A stretch of DNA of 43,829 bases from an uncultured Agathobacter sp. (lineage in GTDB: Bacteria > Bacillota > Clostridia > Lachnospirales > Lachnospiraceae). Every line of letters starts with the position of its first letter. Position 1 is the first letter of the stretch. This document shows positions 33,455-42,400 of this stretch, piece after piece. Under the pieces are notes generated by a model, which saw nothing but the letters and a program-made list of their open reading frames with translations, was not told the origin of the DNA and ran no database searches. The stretch lies in the NCBI GenBank assembly GCA_934316545.1, contig CAKRDT010000015.1, positions 1-43,829 on the forward strand, written 5' to 3'. The position numbers and the translations under genes are program-made.

Positions 33455-33709
33455 TTATACGCTGATCTTGTACATATTCTTTCGGCTGATCGCGCCGATT
33501 TCCTCCAGCGTATTGATCATTCGGTACACCGTAGCGGTTCCGATCGTCGGATCCTTCTTCGTTGCCCGATAATAGATCTCTTTACAGCTGCTGCACTCAT
33601 CCTCAAGGATGATGTCAAGAAGCATGAGTCGTTGCTTGGTAATACGACAGCCATCTTCTTTCAGCCGATTTATGATGATCTGTTTCTGTTCCAGTTGTTC
33701 TGCTGACAT
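33455..33709 (-). CDS. mini Fur-like winged-helix protein lacking the metal/dimerisation domain
   Basis: At 84 residues this is about half a normal Fur protein. Residues 8-80 match the Fur N-terminal winged helix: GCRITKQRLMLLDIILEDECSSCKEIYYRATKKDPTIGTATVYRMINTLEEIGAI. The recognition helix carries the T-A-TVYR motif of Fur. The protein then stops after NMYKISV, so the C-terminal metal-binding and dimerisation domain is missing. The frame is intact, with AAGGAGG 6 nt before the ATG and a proper terminator after it, so it does not look like decay. It directly follows feoB (27 bp), the place and size of FeoC in enterobacteria, but it is Fur-like in sequence. Its target is unknown. Confidence 0.8.
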   Translation of the reverse strand: MSAEQLEQKQIIINRLKEDGCRITKQRLMLLDIILEDECSSCKEIYYRATKKDPTIGTATVYRMINTLEEIGAISRKNMYKISV

Positions 33710-33736
33710 AGCCGCCTCCTTACATAACTCTGATAC

Positions 33737-35893
33737 TTATTTTGCTTTTGCCATCTTAATATTTACATTAAGTGTCTCGCTCTCCTTGTATGGACGGAAA
33801 AGCATATAGATGAATCCAATGATGATTGCTATCGCAACGATGGTCCAGAAACCGAATGTTGCTGCGCCTGTGAACAGTCCACCGATCTGGAAGATACATA
33901 AGCCTACTAAGTAAGCCAGACCACACTGGTATCCGATTGCGAACCAGAACCACTTCGCACTGTTCATCTCACGCTTGATTGCTCCCATTGCTGCGAAGCA
34001 AGGTGCACAGAGAAGGTTGAATACCAGGTAAGAGTAAGCTGCGATTGCTGACATATTTGCTGCCAGAGTTCCCCAGATTTCTTCGCCGGTCTCTCCGACT
34101 TCACCAAAGTGGAACAGGATACCGAATGTACCTACTACGTTCTCTTTTGCAACTAAACCTGTAACAGCTGCCACTGCTGACTTCCAGTCTCCCCATCCGA
34201 GTGGAATGAAGATCCATGAAATGCATTTTCCGATAGCAGCAAGGATACTGTAATCGATTTCCTCCTCGGAAAGCATACGGAATGTTCCGTCTACAACTCC
34301 GAAGTAAGTTGTGAACCATACAACGATTGTTGATAAAAGGATGATGGTTCCTGCCTTCTTGATGAAGGACCATCCACGCTCCCACATGCTGCGGAGAACG
34401 CTTCCTACGGTTGGAAGATGGTATGCCGGAAGCTCCATTACGAATGGTGCCGGATCTCCTGAGAACATCTTTGTCTTCTTTAAGATAATACCGGAACAGA
34501 TGATTGCCGCGATACCAACAAAGTAAGCGGACCATGCAACCCATCCTGCATTTCCGAAGAATGCACCGGCGATCAATCCGATGATCGGGATCTTAGCTCC
34601 ACATGGGATAAAGGTCGTTGTCATGATTGTCATACGGCGGTCACGCTCGTTCTCGATCGTACGGCTCGCCATAATTCCCGGAACACCACATCCTGTACCG
34701 ATCAGCATAGGAATGAATGATTTTCCTGATAAACCGAACTTACGGAAAATACGGTCCATGATGAAGGCAACTCGTGCCATGTATCCACATCCCTCTAAGA
34801 AAGCGAGGAAGATGAATAATACAAGCATCTGCGGTACGAAACCAAGTACGGCACCGACACCGGAGATAATACCATCAACGATCAGTCCTGTTAACCAGTC
34901 TGCACATCCGATATTCTCAAAGAATGACTGTGCACCAGGGATGATCCACTCTCCGAAGAGAGTATCGTTCGTCCAGTCTGTTAAGAAACCACCCACGGTC
35001 GTGACGGAAACATAATATACAATAAACATAACAAGAGCAAAGATCGGCAGTGCCAAGATTCGGTTTGTAACGATACGGTCAATCTTGTCGGATACCGTTA
35101 ACTTCTCGCTGCCTGCAGCTTTCTGGACGCATTTTCCGATGATGGATGTAATGTATGTATAACGCTCGTTTGTGATGATACTCTCGGTATCGTCATCAAA
35201 CTTATCCTCTAAAGCCTTCACTTCTGCGCTGACATCAGGAATTGTTGTAAGCTGCTCAGAGATCTTAGAATCTTTCTCAAGAAGCTTGATCGCAAAGAAT
35301 CGCTTCTGCGTCTCAGGAACGGAACTTCCAAGCTTATCCTCAACGATGGCGATCGTATCTTCCACATCCTGAGCAAAAGCGTGAACACGGTCAACGGCCT
35401 TCTTCTGCTGAGCGGCTGCTACTGCCTTCTCAGCTGCCTTCTTGACACCGGTTCCCTTTAATGCGGAAATCTCAACGACTTCGCATCCTAATGCATCGCC
35501 CAAAGCTTTAATGTTGATCTTGTCACCATTTTTTGCGACAAGATCCATCATATTGACAGCCATAACAACCGGGATACCAAGCTCGATGATCTGGGTTGAC
35601 AGATATAAGTTACGCTCGATATTGGTTCCGTCGATGATGTTGATGATTGCATCCGGTTTCTCACCGATGAGATAATTTCTTGCTACGACTTCCTCCAATG
35701 TGTATGGAGATAAAGAATAGATACCCGGAAGGTCCATGATCACAACATCTTTGTGACCCTTGAGCTTTCCTTCCTTCTTCTCGACTGTTACACCTGGCCA
35801 GTTACCAACAAACTGGTTTGCACCGGTCAAGGCATTAAAAAGCGTTGTTTTACCGCAGTTTGGGTTACCTGCGAGTGCAATTTTAATTGCCAT
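33737..35893 (-). CDS. feoB: ferrous iron transporter FeoB
   Basis: FeoB imports Fe2+ across the cytoplasmic membrane. The 718-residue protein has an N-terminal G domain: G1 GNPNCGKTT (about 8-16), switch FVGNWPGVTVE, G3 MDLPGIYSL, G4 NMMD and a G5-like SALKG. A helical GDI-like linker follows (about 160-260). The membrane core has two Gate repeats; features include GCGVPGIMASRTI and SFIPMLIGTG. The C-terminus is short and lacks an added winged helix. The start is placed at the second in-frame ATG (35893), which has AAGGAGA at proper spacing; the first is too close. It sits 35 bp after feoA. Confidence 0.97.
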   Translation of the reverse strand: MAIKIALAGNPNCGKTTLFNALTGANQFVGNWPGVTVEKKEGKLKGHKDVVIMDLPGIYSLSPYTLEEVVARNYLIGEKPDAIINIIDGTNIERNLYLSTQIIELGIPVVMAVNMMDLVAKNGDKINIKALGDALGCEVVEISALKGTGVKKAAEKAVAAAQQKKAVDRVHAFAQDVEDTIAIVEDKLGSSVPETQKRFFAIKLLEKDSKISEQLTTIPDVSAEVKALEDKFDDDTESIITNERYTYITSIIGKCVQKAAGSEKLTVSDKIDRIVTNRILALPIFALVMFIVYYVSVTTVGGFLTDWTNDTLFGEWIIPGAQSFFENIGCADWLTGLIVDGIISGVGAVLGFVPQMLVLFIFLAFLEGCGYMARVAFIMDRIFRKFGLSGKSFIPMLIGTGCGVPGIMASRTIENERDRRMTIMTTTFIPCGAKIPIIGLIAGAFFGNAGWVAWSAYFVGIAAIICSGIILKKTKMFSGDPAPFVMELPAYHLPTVGSVLRSMWERGWSFIKKAGTIILLSTIVVWFTTYFGVVDGTFRMLSEEEIDYSILAAIGKCISWIFIPLGWGDWKSAVAAVTGLVAKENVVGTFGILFHFGEVGETGEEIWGTLAANMSAIAAYSYLVFNLLCAPCFAAMGAIKREMNSAKWFWFAIGYQCGLAYLVGLCIFQIGGLFTGAATFGFWTIVAIAIIIGFIYMLFRPYKESETLNVNIKMAKAK

Positions 35894-35928
35894 TGTCATT
35901 CTCCTTTATATGTTATTCTCTGGTTCAA

Positions 35929-36147
35929 CTACTGTACCTCGATCATTTCTGCGTCCGCCTTACGGAGCGAAAGCTCGTACCCTCTTACGGTTACTTCGAC
36001 CGGATCGCCAAGTGGTGCAACCTTGCGGATGTATACTTCCACGCCCTTGGTAATACCCATGTCCATGATTCTTCTCTTGACAGCACCCTCACCTGTGAGT
36101 TTTTTCACCGTGACGGTCTGACCAATTTTGGCTTCTCTTAAAGTCAT
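35929..36147 (-). CDS. feoA: FeoA, SH3-like partner of FeoB (copy next to feoB)
   Basis: The 72-residue cytosolic FeoA domain protein has MTLREAKIGQTVTVKKLTGEGAVKRRIMDMGITKGVEVYIRKVAPLGDPVEVTVRGYELSLRKADAEMI in family order: a beta-rich SH3-like fold with the conserved R--DMG-TKG turn and the P-GDP-EV-VRGYELSLR strand pair. FeoA proteins assist FeoB-dependent uptake. GAGGAG lies 7 nt before the ATG. It is the second of two feoA genes in the operon. Confidence 0.93.
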   Translation of the reverse strand: MTLREAKIGQTVTVKKLTGEGAVKRRIMDMGITKGVEVYIRKVAPLGDPVEVTVRGYELSLRKADAEMIEVQ

Positions 36148-36265
36148 GATCTTACTCCTCTTTTCTTAATTTGTTTTATATATATGAACTCCACCATATC
36201 ATTCACAAAACCGCACGATACATCGTGCCTGCTCGTTGCCGGAGCTCAAATAGTCACTCTGTCTG

Positions 36266-36478
36266 TTAGATAAAAATATGATTTGCCATCTCTCGCCCAA
36301 TCGCAATACGAGCGCCCTTCACATTCACAATCATATTTCCGGCAGCTTCTGATACGACAGTAACAAGCCCACCTGTCACGAATCCAAGTTCCTCCAAGTG
36401 TCTCTTCACTTCATCCTTGCCTCCGATTCGTACAATTTTTACTTCCTGTCCCTTTGGTGACATTGTAAGCGGCATCAT
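36266..36478 (-). CDS. feoA: FeoA-like protein (promoter-proximal copy)
   Basis: The 70-residue protein is a second FeoA domain, diverged from its neighbour: KGQEVKIVRIGGKDEVKRHLEELGFVTGGLVTVVSEAAGNMIVNVKGARIAIGREMANHIFI. It keeps the LEELGFV-GG turn and the N-IVNVKGARIA-GR strand but lacks the GDP segment. Two different FeoA paralogues before feoB are common in Clostridia and may have different roles. AGAAGG lies 6 nt before the ATG. A 118-bp gap separates it from the next feoA. Its promoter lies within the operator array. Confidence 0.9.
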   Translation of the reverse strand: MMPLTMSPKGQEVKIVRIGGKDEVKRHLEELGFVTGGLVTVVSEAAGNMIVNVKGARIAIGREMANHIFI

Positions 36479-36520
36479 ATTGACCTTCTTTCTGATAAAG
36501 TTTCTCGGTTCTTACGTTCG

Positions 36521-36767
36521 TTAGTATACGCTAACCAGCATTAGTTGTCAACCACTTATTTATATTTTTGCTAACCATGATTAGTGTTATCGTCTAAAAC
36601 TTCTATATCTCTAATCCATATCAGTTACACATACACGTTCTTATCAAATACTAACTTTTATTAGTTTTATGTTTTGCATTTTTGTGCCATGTAACTTCAA
36701 TTAGTCATTGATGTTTTTCTATTTATCCTGCTAAGCTGCGTAAGCGTTTACTAATTTGCACTTATTA
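36521..36767. promoter_or_regulatory. 40-bp-phased array of CTAA-N6-TTAG operator-like boxes
   Basis: CTAA (or a one-base variant) occurs at 36531, 36571, 36611, 36651, 36691 (GTAA) and 36731. TTAG or a near match stands exactly 10 bp later at 36541, 36581, 36621 (TCAG), 36661, 36701 and 36741 (TAAG). The six inverted repeats are therefore spaced exactly 40 bp apart while the DNA between them is unrelated. An extra TTAG at 36521 pairs with CTAA 36531 as TTAG-N6-CTAA. The first boxes lie inside the feoA promoter. The half-sites resemble the DtxR/IdeR box. The array spans the divergent feoA/efflux intergenic region. Confidence 0.75.
36523..36551 (-). promoter_or_regulatory. promoter of feoA-feoA-feoB-fur-like operon
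   Basis: On the minus strand a perfect TTGACA (36551-36546), a 17-bp spacer and TATACT (36528-36523). CTAA/TTAG half-sites occupy the spacer and overlap the -10, so a bound repressor would block RNA polymerase. Confidence 0.8.
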
Positions 36768-36787
36768 TGGTGCAAGGTGCAATTTTA

Positions 36788-36817
36788 TTGCTTTTTTTGC
36801 ATAGAATGGTGTATGAT
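36788..36817 (+). promoter_or_regulatory. candidate promoter of the cation-efflux gene
   Basis: TTGCTT (36788-36793), an 18-bp spacer and TATGAT (36812-36817), just beyond the operator array. The 5' UTR would be about 155 nt. Confidence 0.4.
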
Positions 36818-36835
36818 ATATGGCATGAATAAAAT

Positions 36836-36869
36836 ACATATTCCGATAAAAATGGTTGCTGGAATATGT
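36836..36869 (+). repeat. leader hairpin 1 of the cation-efflux gene
   Basis: ACATATTCC (36836-36844) pairs with GGAATATGT (36861-36869), a perfect 9-bp stem with a 16-nt loop. Confidence 0.6.
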
Positions 36870-36886
36870 ACAAAAATGTTGCACAG

Positions 36887-36924
36887 ATGACAGTTCAACC
36901 AAAACGTTTTGGTCGAACTGTCAT
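36887..36924 (+). repeat. 38-bp palindrome in the leader of the cation-efflux gene
   Basis: ATGACAGTTC...ACCAAAA CG TTTTGGT...GAACTGTCAT is an almost perfect palindrome centred on ACGT, broken by one mismatched pair. It lies 57 bp before the start codon. There is no T-run after it, so it is either a dyad operator or a stable leader hairpin. Confidence 0.75.
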
Positions 36925-36980
36925 TTCATAAATGCAGCAAAACAGATTTCGCTTATGTTCAAGCAAAAGGGGGAACTATT

Positions 36981-37865
36981 ATGGAACAGGATTTTCAGAA
37001 GACAGCCAACCGGGTAACCTCGGTCAGCATCATTGGTAATCTCGTTTTATCAGCTTTTAAATTTGTCGCCGGAGTTGTTGCAAATTCCGGTGCCATGATC
37101 TCAGATGCCGTACACTCCGCTTCGGATGTATTCAGCAGCATCGTCGTCATCATCGGTATTCATGTATCAAGCAAAGAATCCGATAAGGAACATCCATACG
37201 GTCATGAACGTCTGGAATGTGTTGCCGCCATCATCCTGGCAACGATCCTCTGTATCACCGGTCTATCGATTGGTATCTCTGCAGTACGGACCATTCTTGC
37301 CGGAGACTATAAGCACCTTGCGGTACCCGGAATTCTTGCACTTGTAGCCGCGCTTGTTTCGATCCTGTGCAAAGAAGCAATGTTCTGGTACACAAAAGTA
37401 AATGCTCAGAGGATTGACTCTGCAGCCTTGATGGCTGATGCATGGCATCATCGTTCGGATGCACTCTCTTCCATCGGTGCTCTCATCGGTATCGCCGGTG
37501 CAAGACTCGGTTTTCCAATCGCTGATTCCGTTGCCAGTCTTGTGATCTGCTTCTTTATTGTGAAAGCCGCATACGATATCTTCCACGATGCCGTTGACAA
37601 GATGGTTGATCACGCTTGCGATGCCAGTGACGAGGAGATGATCCGCGACTGCATTAAGGCAGAAGACGGAGTCCTTCGTGTCGATGAACTTCGCACTCGC
37701 GAATTTGGCAACAAGATCTATGTGGATGTGGAGATTGCATGCGATCCAAATTGTACCCTCACCGAAGCCCATGAGATTGCAGAACGCGTCCATGACCATA
37801 TCGAGTTCCATTTTTCCAAGGTGAAACATGTTATGGTTCATGTAAATCCTTACTCCGAAACCTAG
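36981..37865 (+). CDS. cation diffusion facilitator (CDF) family metal efflux protein
   Basis: The 294-residue CDF protein exports divalent metal in exchange for protons. Membrane helices cover about 15-205. Helix 2 carries His45-x3-Asp49 (DAVHSASD) and helix 5 the second HxxxD pair (ADAWHHRSD), an HD-HD site typical of zinc-type CDFs; Fe2+ or Mn2+ cannot be excluded. HPYGHERLE is the conserved cytosolic loop. A ferredoxin-like C-terminal domain (about 210-294) ends in KHVMVHVNP. ATG 36981 is preferred over the 24-codon-longer frame because GGGGGA lies 7 nt upstream. It is divergent from the feo operon across the shared operator array, suggesting a role in iron or metal balance. Confidence 0.92.
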   Translation: MEQDFQKTANRVTSVSIIGNLVLSAFKFVAGVVANSGAMISDAVHSASDVFSSIVVIIGIHVSSKESDKEHPYGHERLECVAAIILATILCITGLSIGISAVRTILAGDYKHLAVPGILALVAALVSILCKEAMFWYTKVNAQRIDSAALMADAWHHRSDALSSIGALIGIAGARLGFPIADSVASLVICFFIVKAAYDIFHDAVDKMVDHACDASDEEMIRDCIKAEDGVLRVDELRTREFGNKIYVDVEIACDPNCTLTEAHEIAERVHDHIEFHFSKVKHVMVHVNPYSET

Positions 37866-37932
37866 CTGCGTCAGACTTTTCGGATGCCGCAGATAGATAT
37901 TTCTGCAAGTTACATGTTTTTATAAGTTTTAC

Positions 37933-37961
37933 TTTTCAATAATATAAGTTTGTGCTATAAT
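37933..37961 (+). promoter_or_regulatory. promoter of the COG2509-type flavoprotein gene
   Basis: TTTTCA (37933-37938), a 17-bp spacer and a perfect TATAAT (37956-37961) with an extended TG motif. The -35 is weak. Confidence 0.45.
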
Positions 37962-38026
37962 TAATCGGTTTATGATGCGAAACGACTCATATAGTAACAA
38001 ATAATGTTAATTAGGGAGGTAATACC

Positions 38027-39397
38027 ATGTATGATGTGATTATTATCGGTGCCGGACCGGGCGGTATCTTTTCGGCATACGAGCTGATGCAGAAAAAAAG
38101 CGATCTCAGGATTGCCGTATTTGATGCAGGACATTCTCTTGAGAAACGCCACTGTCCGATCGATGGTGACAAAGTGAAAAGCTGTATCAAATGTAAGACT
38201 TGTGCCATCATGAATGGATTTGGTGGAGCAGGCGCTTTTTCCGACGGAAAATACAATATTACCAATGATTTTGGCGGAACTTTATATGAATATATCGGAC
38301 GTAAGCAGGCGTTTGATCTCATGGAATATGTGGACCATATCAACATGACGCACGGCGGTGAAGGGACAAAGATGTACTCTACTGCCGGTACCGCTTTAAA
38401 AAAAGTCTGCCTGCAGAATAAATTGAAGCTTCTGGATGCTTCGGTGCGCCACTTAGGAACCGACATCAACTATGTGGTTCTTGAGAATCTGTACAACGAA
38501 ATGAAGGATCACATGGATTTCTTCTTCGATACACCAATTGAGAAAATCGAAGTCCTTGAAGACGGATACCGTGTTTATGCAAAGGACGAATCTTACGACT
38601 GTAAGAAATGTGTGATCTCTGTCGGACGCAGCGGAAGCAAGTGGATGGAGACGGTTTGCGGCGATCTGGACATCCCGACCAAGTCCAACCGCGTGGATAT
38701 CGGAGTGCGTGTGGAGCTGCCTGCTGTCATCTTCTCTCATCTTACCGATGAACTGTATGAGAGCAAGATCGTATACCGCACCGAAAAATTTGAGGATAAT
38801 GTGCGAACCTTCTGTATGAATCCATACGGAATCGTCGTAAATGAAAATACAAACGGAATCGTAACGGTAAACGGACATAGCTACGAGAGCGCGGATCTCC
38901 GTACCGAAAATACGAACTTTGCGCTCCTGGTTGCCAAGCATTTTTCTGAGCCGTTCAAGGACAGCAACGGCTACGGTGAAAGTATCGCCCGTCTCTCCAA
39001 CATGTTAGGCGGCGGCGTCATTGTCCAGCGCTTCGGCGATCTGGTTCGCGGACGGCGGAGCAACACCAAGCGTATCGAGGAAGGACTTGTTACTCCTACC
39101 CTTGCGGCAACCCCAGGCGACTTAAGCCTTGTTCTTCCGAAACGTATCTTAGACGGAATCATCGAGATGATCTATGCCCTCGATAAAATTGCTCCGGGTA
39201 CGGCCAACGATGACACGCTGCTCTATGGCGTAGAAGTCAAATTCTACAACATGGAAGTAGAGATCGACGAGCACTTACAGAGCAAATACGATGGACTCTA
39301 TATCATCGGTGACGGAAGCGGTGTGACACATTCTCTTTCCCACGCTTCTGCTTCCGGGGTATATGTCGCACGACATATTGCCGAAAATATGCAGTAA
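38027..39397 (+). CDS. FAD-dependent oxidoreductase, COG2509 type
   Basis: The 456-residue protein has an N-terminal FAD-binding motif, VIIIGAGPGGIFSAYEL (about 4-20). A Cys-rich segment with CPIDG...CIKCKTCAIMNGFGGAGAFSDGKYN (about 45-85) is characteristic of the COG2509 group of uncharacterised FAD-dependent dehydrogenases. The C-terminal FAD contact is GLYIIGDGSGVTHSLSHASASG (about 424-445). Such proteins act in the cytosol; the substrate is unknown. GGGAGGT lies 6 nt before the ATG. It is monocistronic. The Cys cluster may bind metal or act as a redox centre, which is not established. Confidence 0.87.
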   Translation: MYDVIIIGAGPGGIFSAYELMQKKSDLRIAVFDAGHSLEKRHCPIDGDKVKSCIKCKTCAIMNGFGGAGAFSDGKYNITNDFGGTLYEYIGRKQAFDLMEYVDHINMTHGGEGTKMYSTAGTALKKVCLQNKLKLLDASVRHLGTDINYVVLENLYNEMKDHMDFFFDTPIEKIEVLEDGYRVYAKDESYDCKKCVISVGRSGSKWMETVCGDLDIPTKSNRVDIGVRVELPAVIFSHLTDELYESKIVYRTEKFEDNVRTFCMNPYGIVVNENTNGIVTVNGHSYESADLRTENTNFALLVAKHFSEPFKDSNGYGESIARLSNMLGGGVIVQRFGDLVRGRRSNTKRIEEGLVTPTLAATPGDLSLVLPKRILDGIIEMIYALDKIAPGTANDDTLLYGVEVKFYNMEVEIDEHLQSKYDGLYIIGDGSGVTHSLSHASASGVYVARHIAENMQ

Positions 39398-39416
39398 CTA
39401 TATGATCTCAACAGGT

Positions 39417-39460
39417 AAAAAACAAGCGCTTCGAGAAACATGATTTCTCGGAGCGCTTTG
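39417..39460. terminator. bidirectional terminator between convergent genes
   Basis: AAGCGCTTCGAGAAA (39424-39438) pairs with TTTCTCGGAGCGCTT (39443-39457) around a short loop. The minus-strand side is followed by six T, serving the large surface protein gene. The plus-strand side ends in TTTG and serves the flavoprotein gene less strongly. Confidence 0.85.
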
Positions 39461-39487
39461 TCTACAGTAATTGTTCTATTTCGCCGG

Positions 39488-42400
39488 TTACTTTGAGCGA
39501 ACACTAAACTTCATGCTGACAACCTTCTTCTTGCCGTTCTTAAGTGTCACGGTTGCTTTCAGTGTAACTTTACCAGCCTTCTTTGCAGTAATCTTACCAT
39601 TCTTGCCAATCTTCGCAATCGAATTATCGGTAGAGGAATAAGTAATCTTGGAAACATTCGCGATATCAAGTTCCTTGCTCCATGCGAAGCTTGCTGCATT
39701 TCCTTCCTTTACCGTTTTGGATTTCTTCGCAGGTTTCACCGTTGCAAGAATCTCCTTCACAAGCTTGGCCGCATCTGCCTCACTGATGAGCTGATAAGAA
39801 CCCGAATCCTTAATTGTCAGACTCACTCCTGCATCGATTACTTTGTAAATCTTCTTATTACAAAGTGTGTACTTTCCGGTCTTCTTATTGTATTTCACTA
39901 CGATGAACTTCTCACCGGAAGTCAGATCCTTTGCATTTACACTTACGGCATATGCTGTCTTTCCGTTCTGATCCACAACCTTCTGTGTGATTACAACATC
40001 GGTCGTTCCAGCCGCCTCTGTAATCTGTGCAACCACATCGGAAGAAATCGTTCCCTTCGTTCCTGCAGCAGACTTTGTACCGGTCTTGACAACTTCCGCT
40101 TTCATAGATGTTTTTCCCTCACCATCAGTAACCGAAGTAACTGTAACAGATGTATCCTTTGCCGCATCGACAATTTCTTTCGTTTGAACGGTACTGATCA
40201 CCTTACCAGATGCATCTTTTCTGACGGTTGTTGTCACAGAGACACTCTTACCTGCCGCATTTGTTTCGGTTCTATTGGTAACCGTCTCTTCATTACTGCT
40301 ATCCGGCTTCGTGGTATCACTTGAAATGTATGGGAGCTTCTCGATGATTTCTGTCACAACGATAGCTTTGCATACACTGCACTCCTTATGTCTGCTGCCT
40401 TCTTCTGTGACCGTCGATGGTCTGTCCACGATCCAGTCGCCCGGCATGTGTCCGGCAGCTTCCTTGGTCTGTACTTTCTTTTTCTGCACTGCAAATGTCT
40501 CACTGGTAAATGTCGCTGTATAGGTGGTAAGCTCCGGTGCTGTGCAGGACTGGGACTGAGTTACACTTGAAGTACTGTTCACTTTTTCTGTTGCATTTAC
40601 TGTATCACAGTTATTGCACTTTTGTACTGCGGTACAGGTGGTATAATCCTCACTCCAGGTATAGACTAGATCGGCATAGTCATGTCCGCTGGCCGGAATG
40701 ATCATATCGCCTTCCATAACTTCCGTTGTTGCCGCTTCATCTGCAAAGAAATGTCCGCATGTTTCACACTTATAATATTCTTGATTTCCTTCTGTGGTAC
40801 AGGTAGCTTCCGTCGCTTCTATTTTTTGAAGCGTATGTTCATGGCTTTTCTTAGGCGCGATGATATATCCACAGACGGTACATTTCTGATCTGTATCATC
40901 CGTCGGCACCGGTATATTCGGTGTATGAGCCGCTTTGTCTTCTTTCTTGGTACAGCCATCATTCTGGCACGCATGCCAGTGACCGGAAGCATCTTTCGTC
41001 CAGGAATCACTCCAGTTGTGCACTTTTGCATCTTTAATTACAGCTTTACATCTTTCACAAATTACCGCTGTAGTACAGTCGCCGTCATCCTCCGGCTCCA
41101 CATGACCTAAGGCAGCTACCGTCACCTTTTCCGTCTGGTTTACATATGCACTGCCCTTCGAAAAGGCTGCGGTATAGGTTATTTCTCCTTCTTCCGTACA
41201 GTTGGCTTCCTTTGTTGTCTCAGAACTTATGATACCCTTTGCTTCGTCTATCACTTTACCACAATTTTTGCATTTGATGACTGCAGTACAGGTGGTATGC
41301 TTCTCATTCCAGGTATAGACTACCGGCTCAGCACCTTCATGATATTTTTTTGCAATCTTCGTTGCATCTTCCGTGAGCGGCTCTGTTCCATCACTGTTTT
41401 TAAAGCAAAGCCCACATTCGCTGCACTTGTAATACGCTATATTACCCTCGTCCGTACAGGTAGCGGCTTTCGCATTTACTTTTTGCAGCTTATGACTTGC
41501 GGGAGCTGTTTCTACCCTCTCCTTTACTTGATTCTGAAATCCATCCCTCTCAAATTTCGCTGTATAGGTAATAAGCTCCGGCTTAGTGCAGGACTGCTTC
41601 TGCACGATAGTTTCTGTTATACCATCATCAACGGTAACTGTCTCTTTTACTTCTTGTTTACAAGAACTACAAATTGTACTTGCGGTACAGCTGATGATTC
41701 TGCCTGTCGCATCTTTCTTCCAATCATAACTCACAGTTCCAAAATAATTGGAATTATGCTCGCAGCTGACTACACATACCTCGATGGATCTGCTGTTCCC
41801 TAGCTTATCGTAGACACTGATTGTATACCAGCCATTTATTTCTGCCAGTCTGTAAGTGTCAGCAGATTCAGCAGTAAGATCCTTCGTTACATTTGAATTT
41901 TTCTGTGTAGCTGTTACCTTTTCGACTCCGCTTCCTTCATCTGTTACATTAAATGTTACATCCTGGTTATAATATGTCTTTTCATTTTCGAGTCCATTGA
42001 TAACCGGTCCTTCCTGATCCAGTGTAAAATCCAGATTTATCGTTCCTGTATATACTTTTTCAGTCGATTTATTCTTTATCCAAATATCATAATTCCCCGA
42101 TGAGAAATTCAGGGCATCCTTATAATTCTTATTTTCTACATTTGTAAGCTGATATCCATCTGCCGCGCTGACAAGCACGTTTCCCTTCGCCCATTTTTTC
42201 CCATTGCTTTCTACAAGGCCCTCCATGGTGTACAGATCGTCTGTCAAGGTACCATACCCGATCGTGAATTTCCAGCTCTCATCTTGGAGCGTTGTTGCTG
42301 CATAAGACGAACTTCCGGTCACATTGAGCTCAAACTTATAATCTCCCAGCGCTGTCGGTTTTCTACTATACATTGATGCATAAGTACCGTTATTCTTATT

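Noticed and set aside
33455..33709. Fur pseudogene
   Set aside because: The frame is intact, with its own strong ribosome binding site and a terminator 25 bp after the stop, and no remnant of the second domain follows; a deliberate short protein is more likely.
36521..36767. CRISPR array
   Set aside because: Only a 14-bp inverted repeat core recurs and it varies between copies. There is no constant direct repeat and no cas gene; operator sites fit better.
36818..36980. Ni/Co or Mn riboswitch before the efflux gene
   Set aside because: The conserved nucleotides of those classes are not present; only simple stems are seen.
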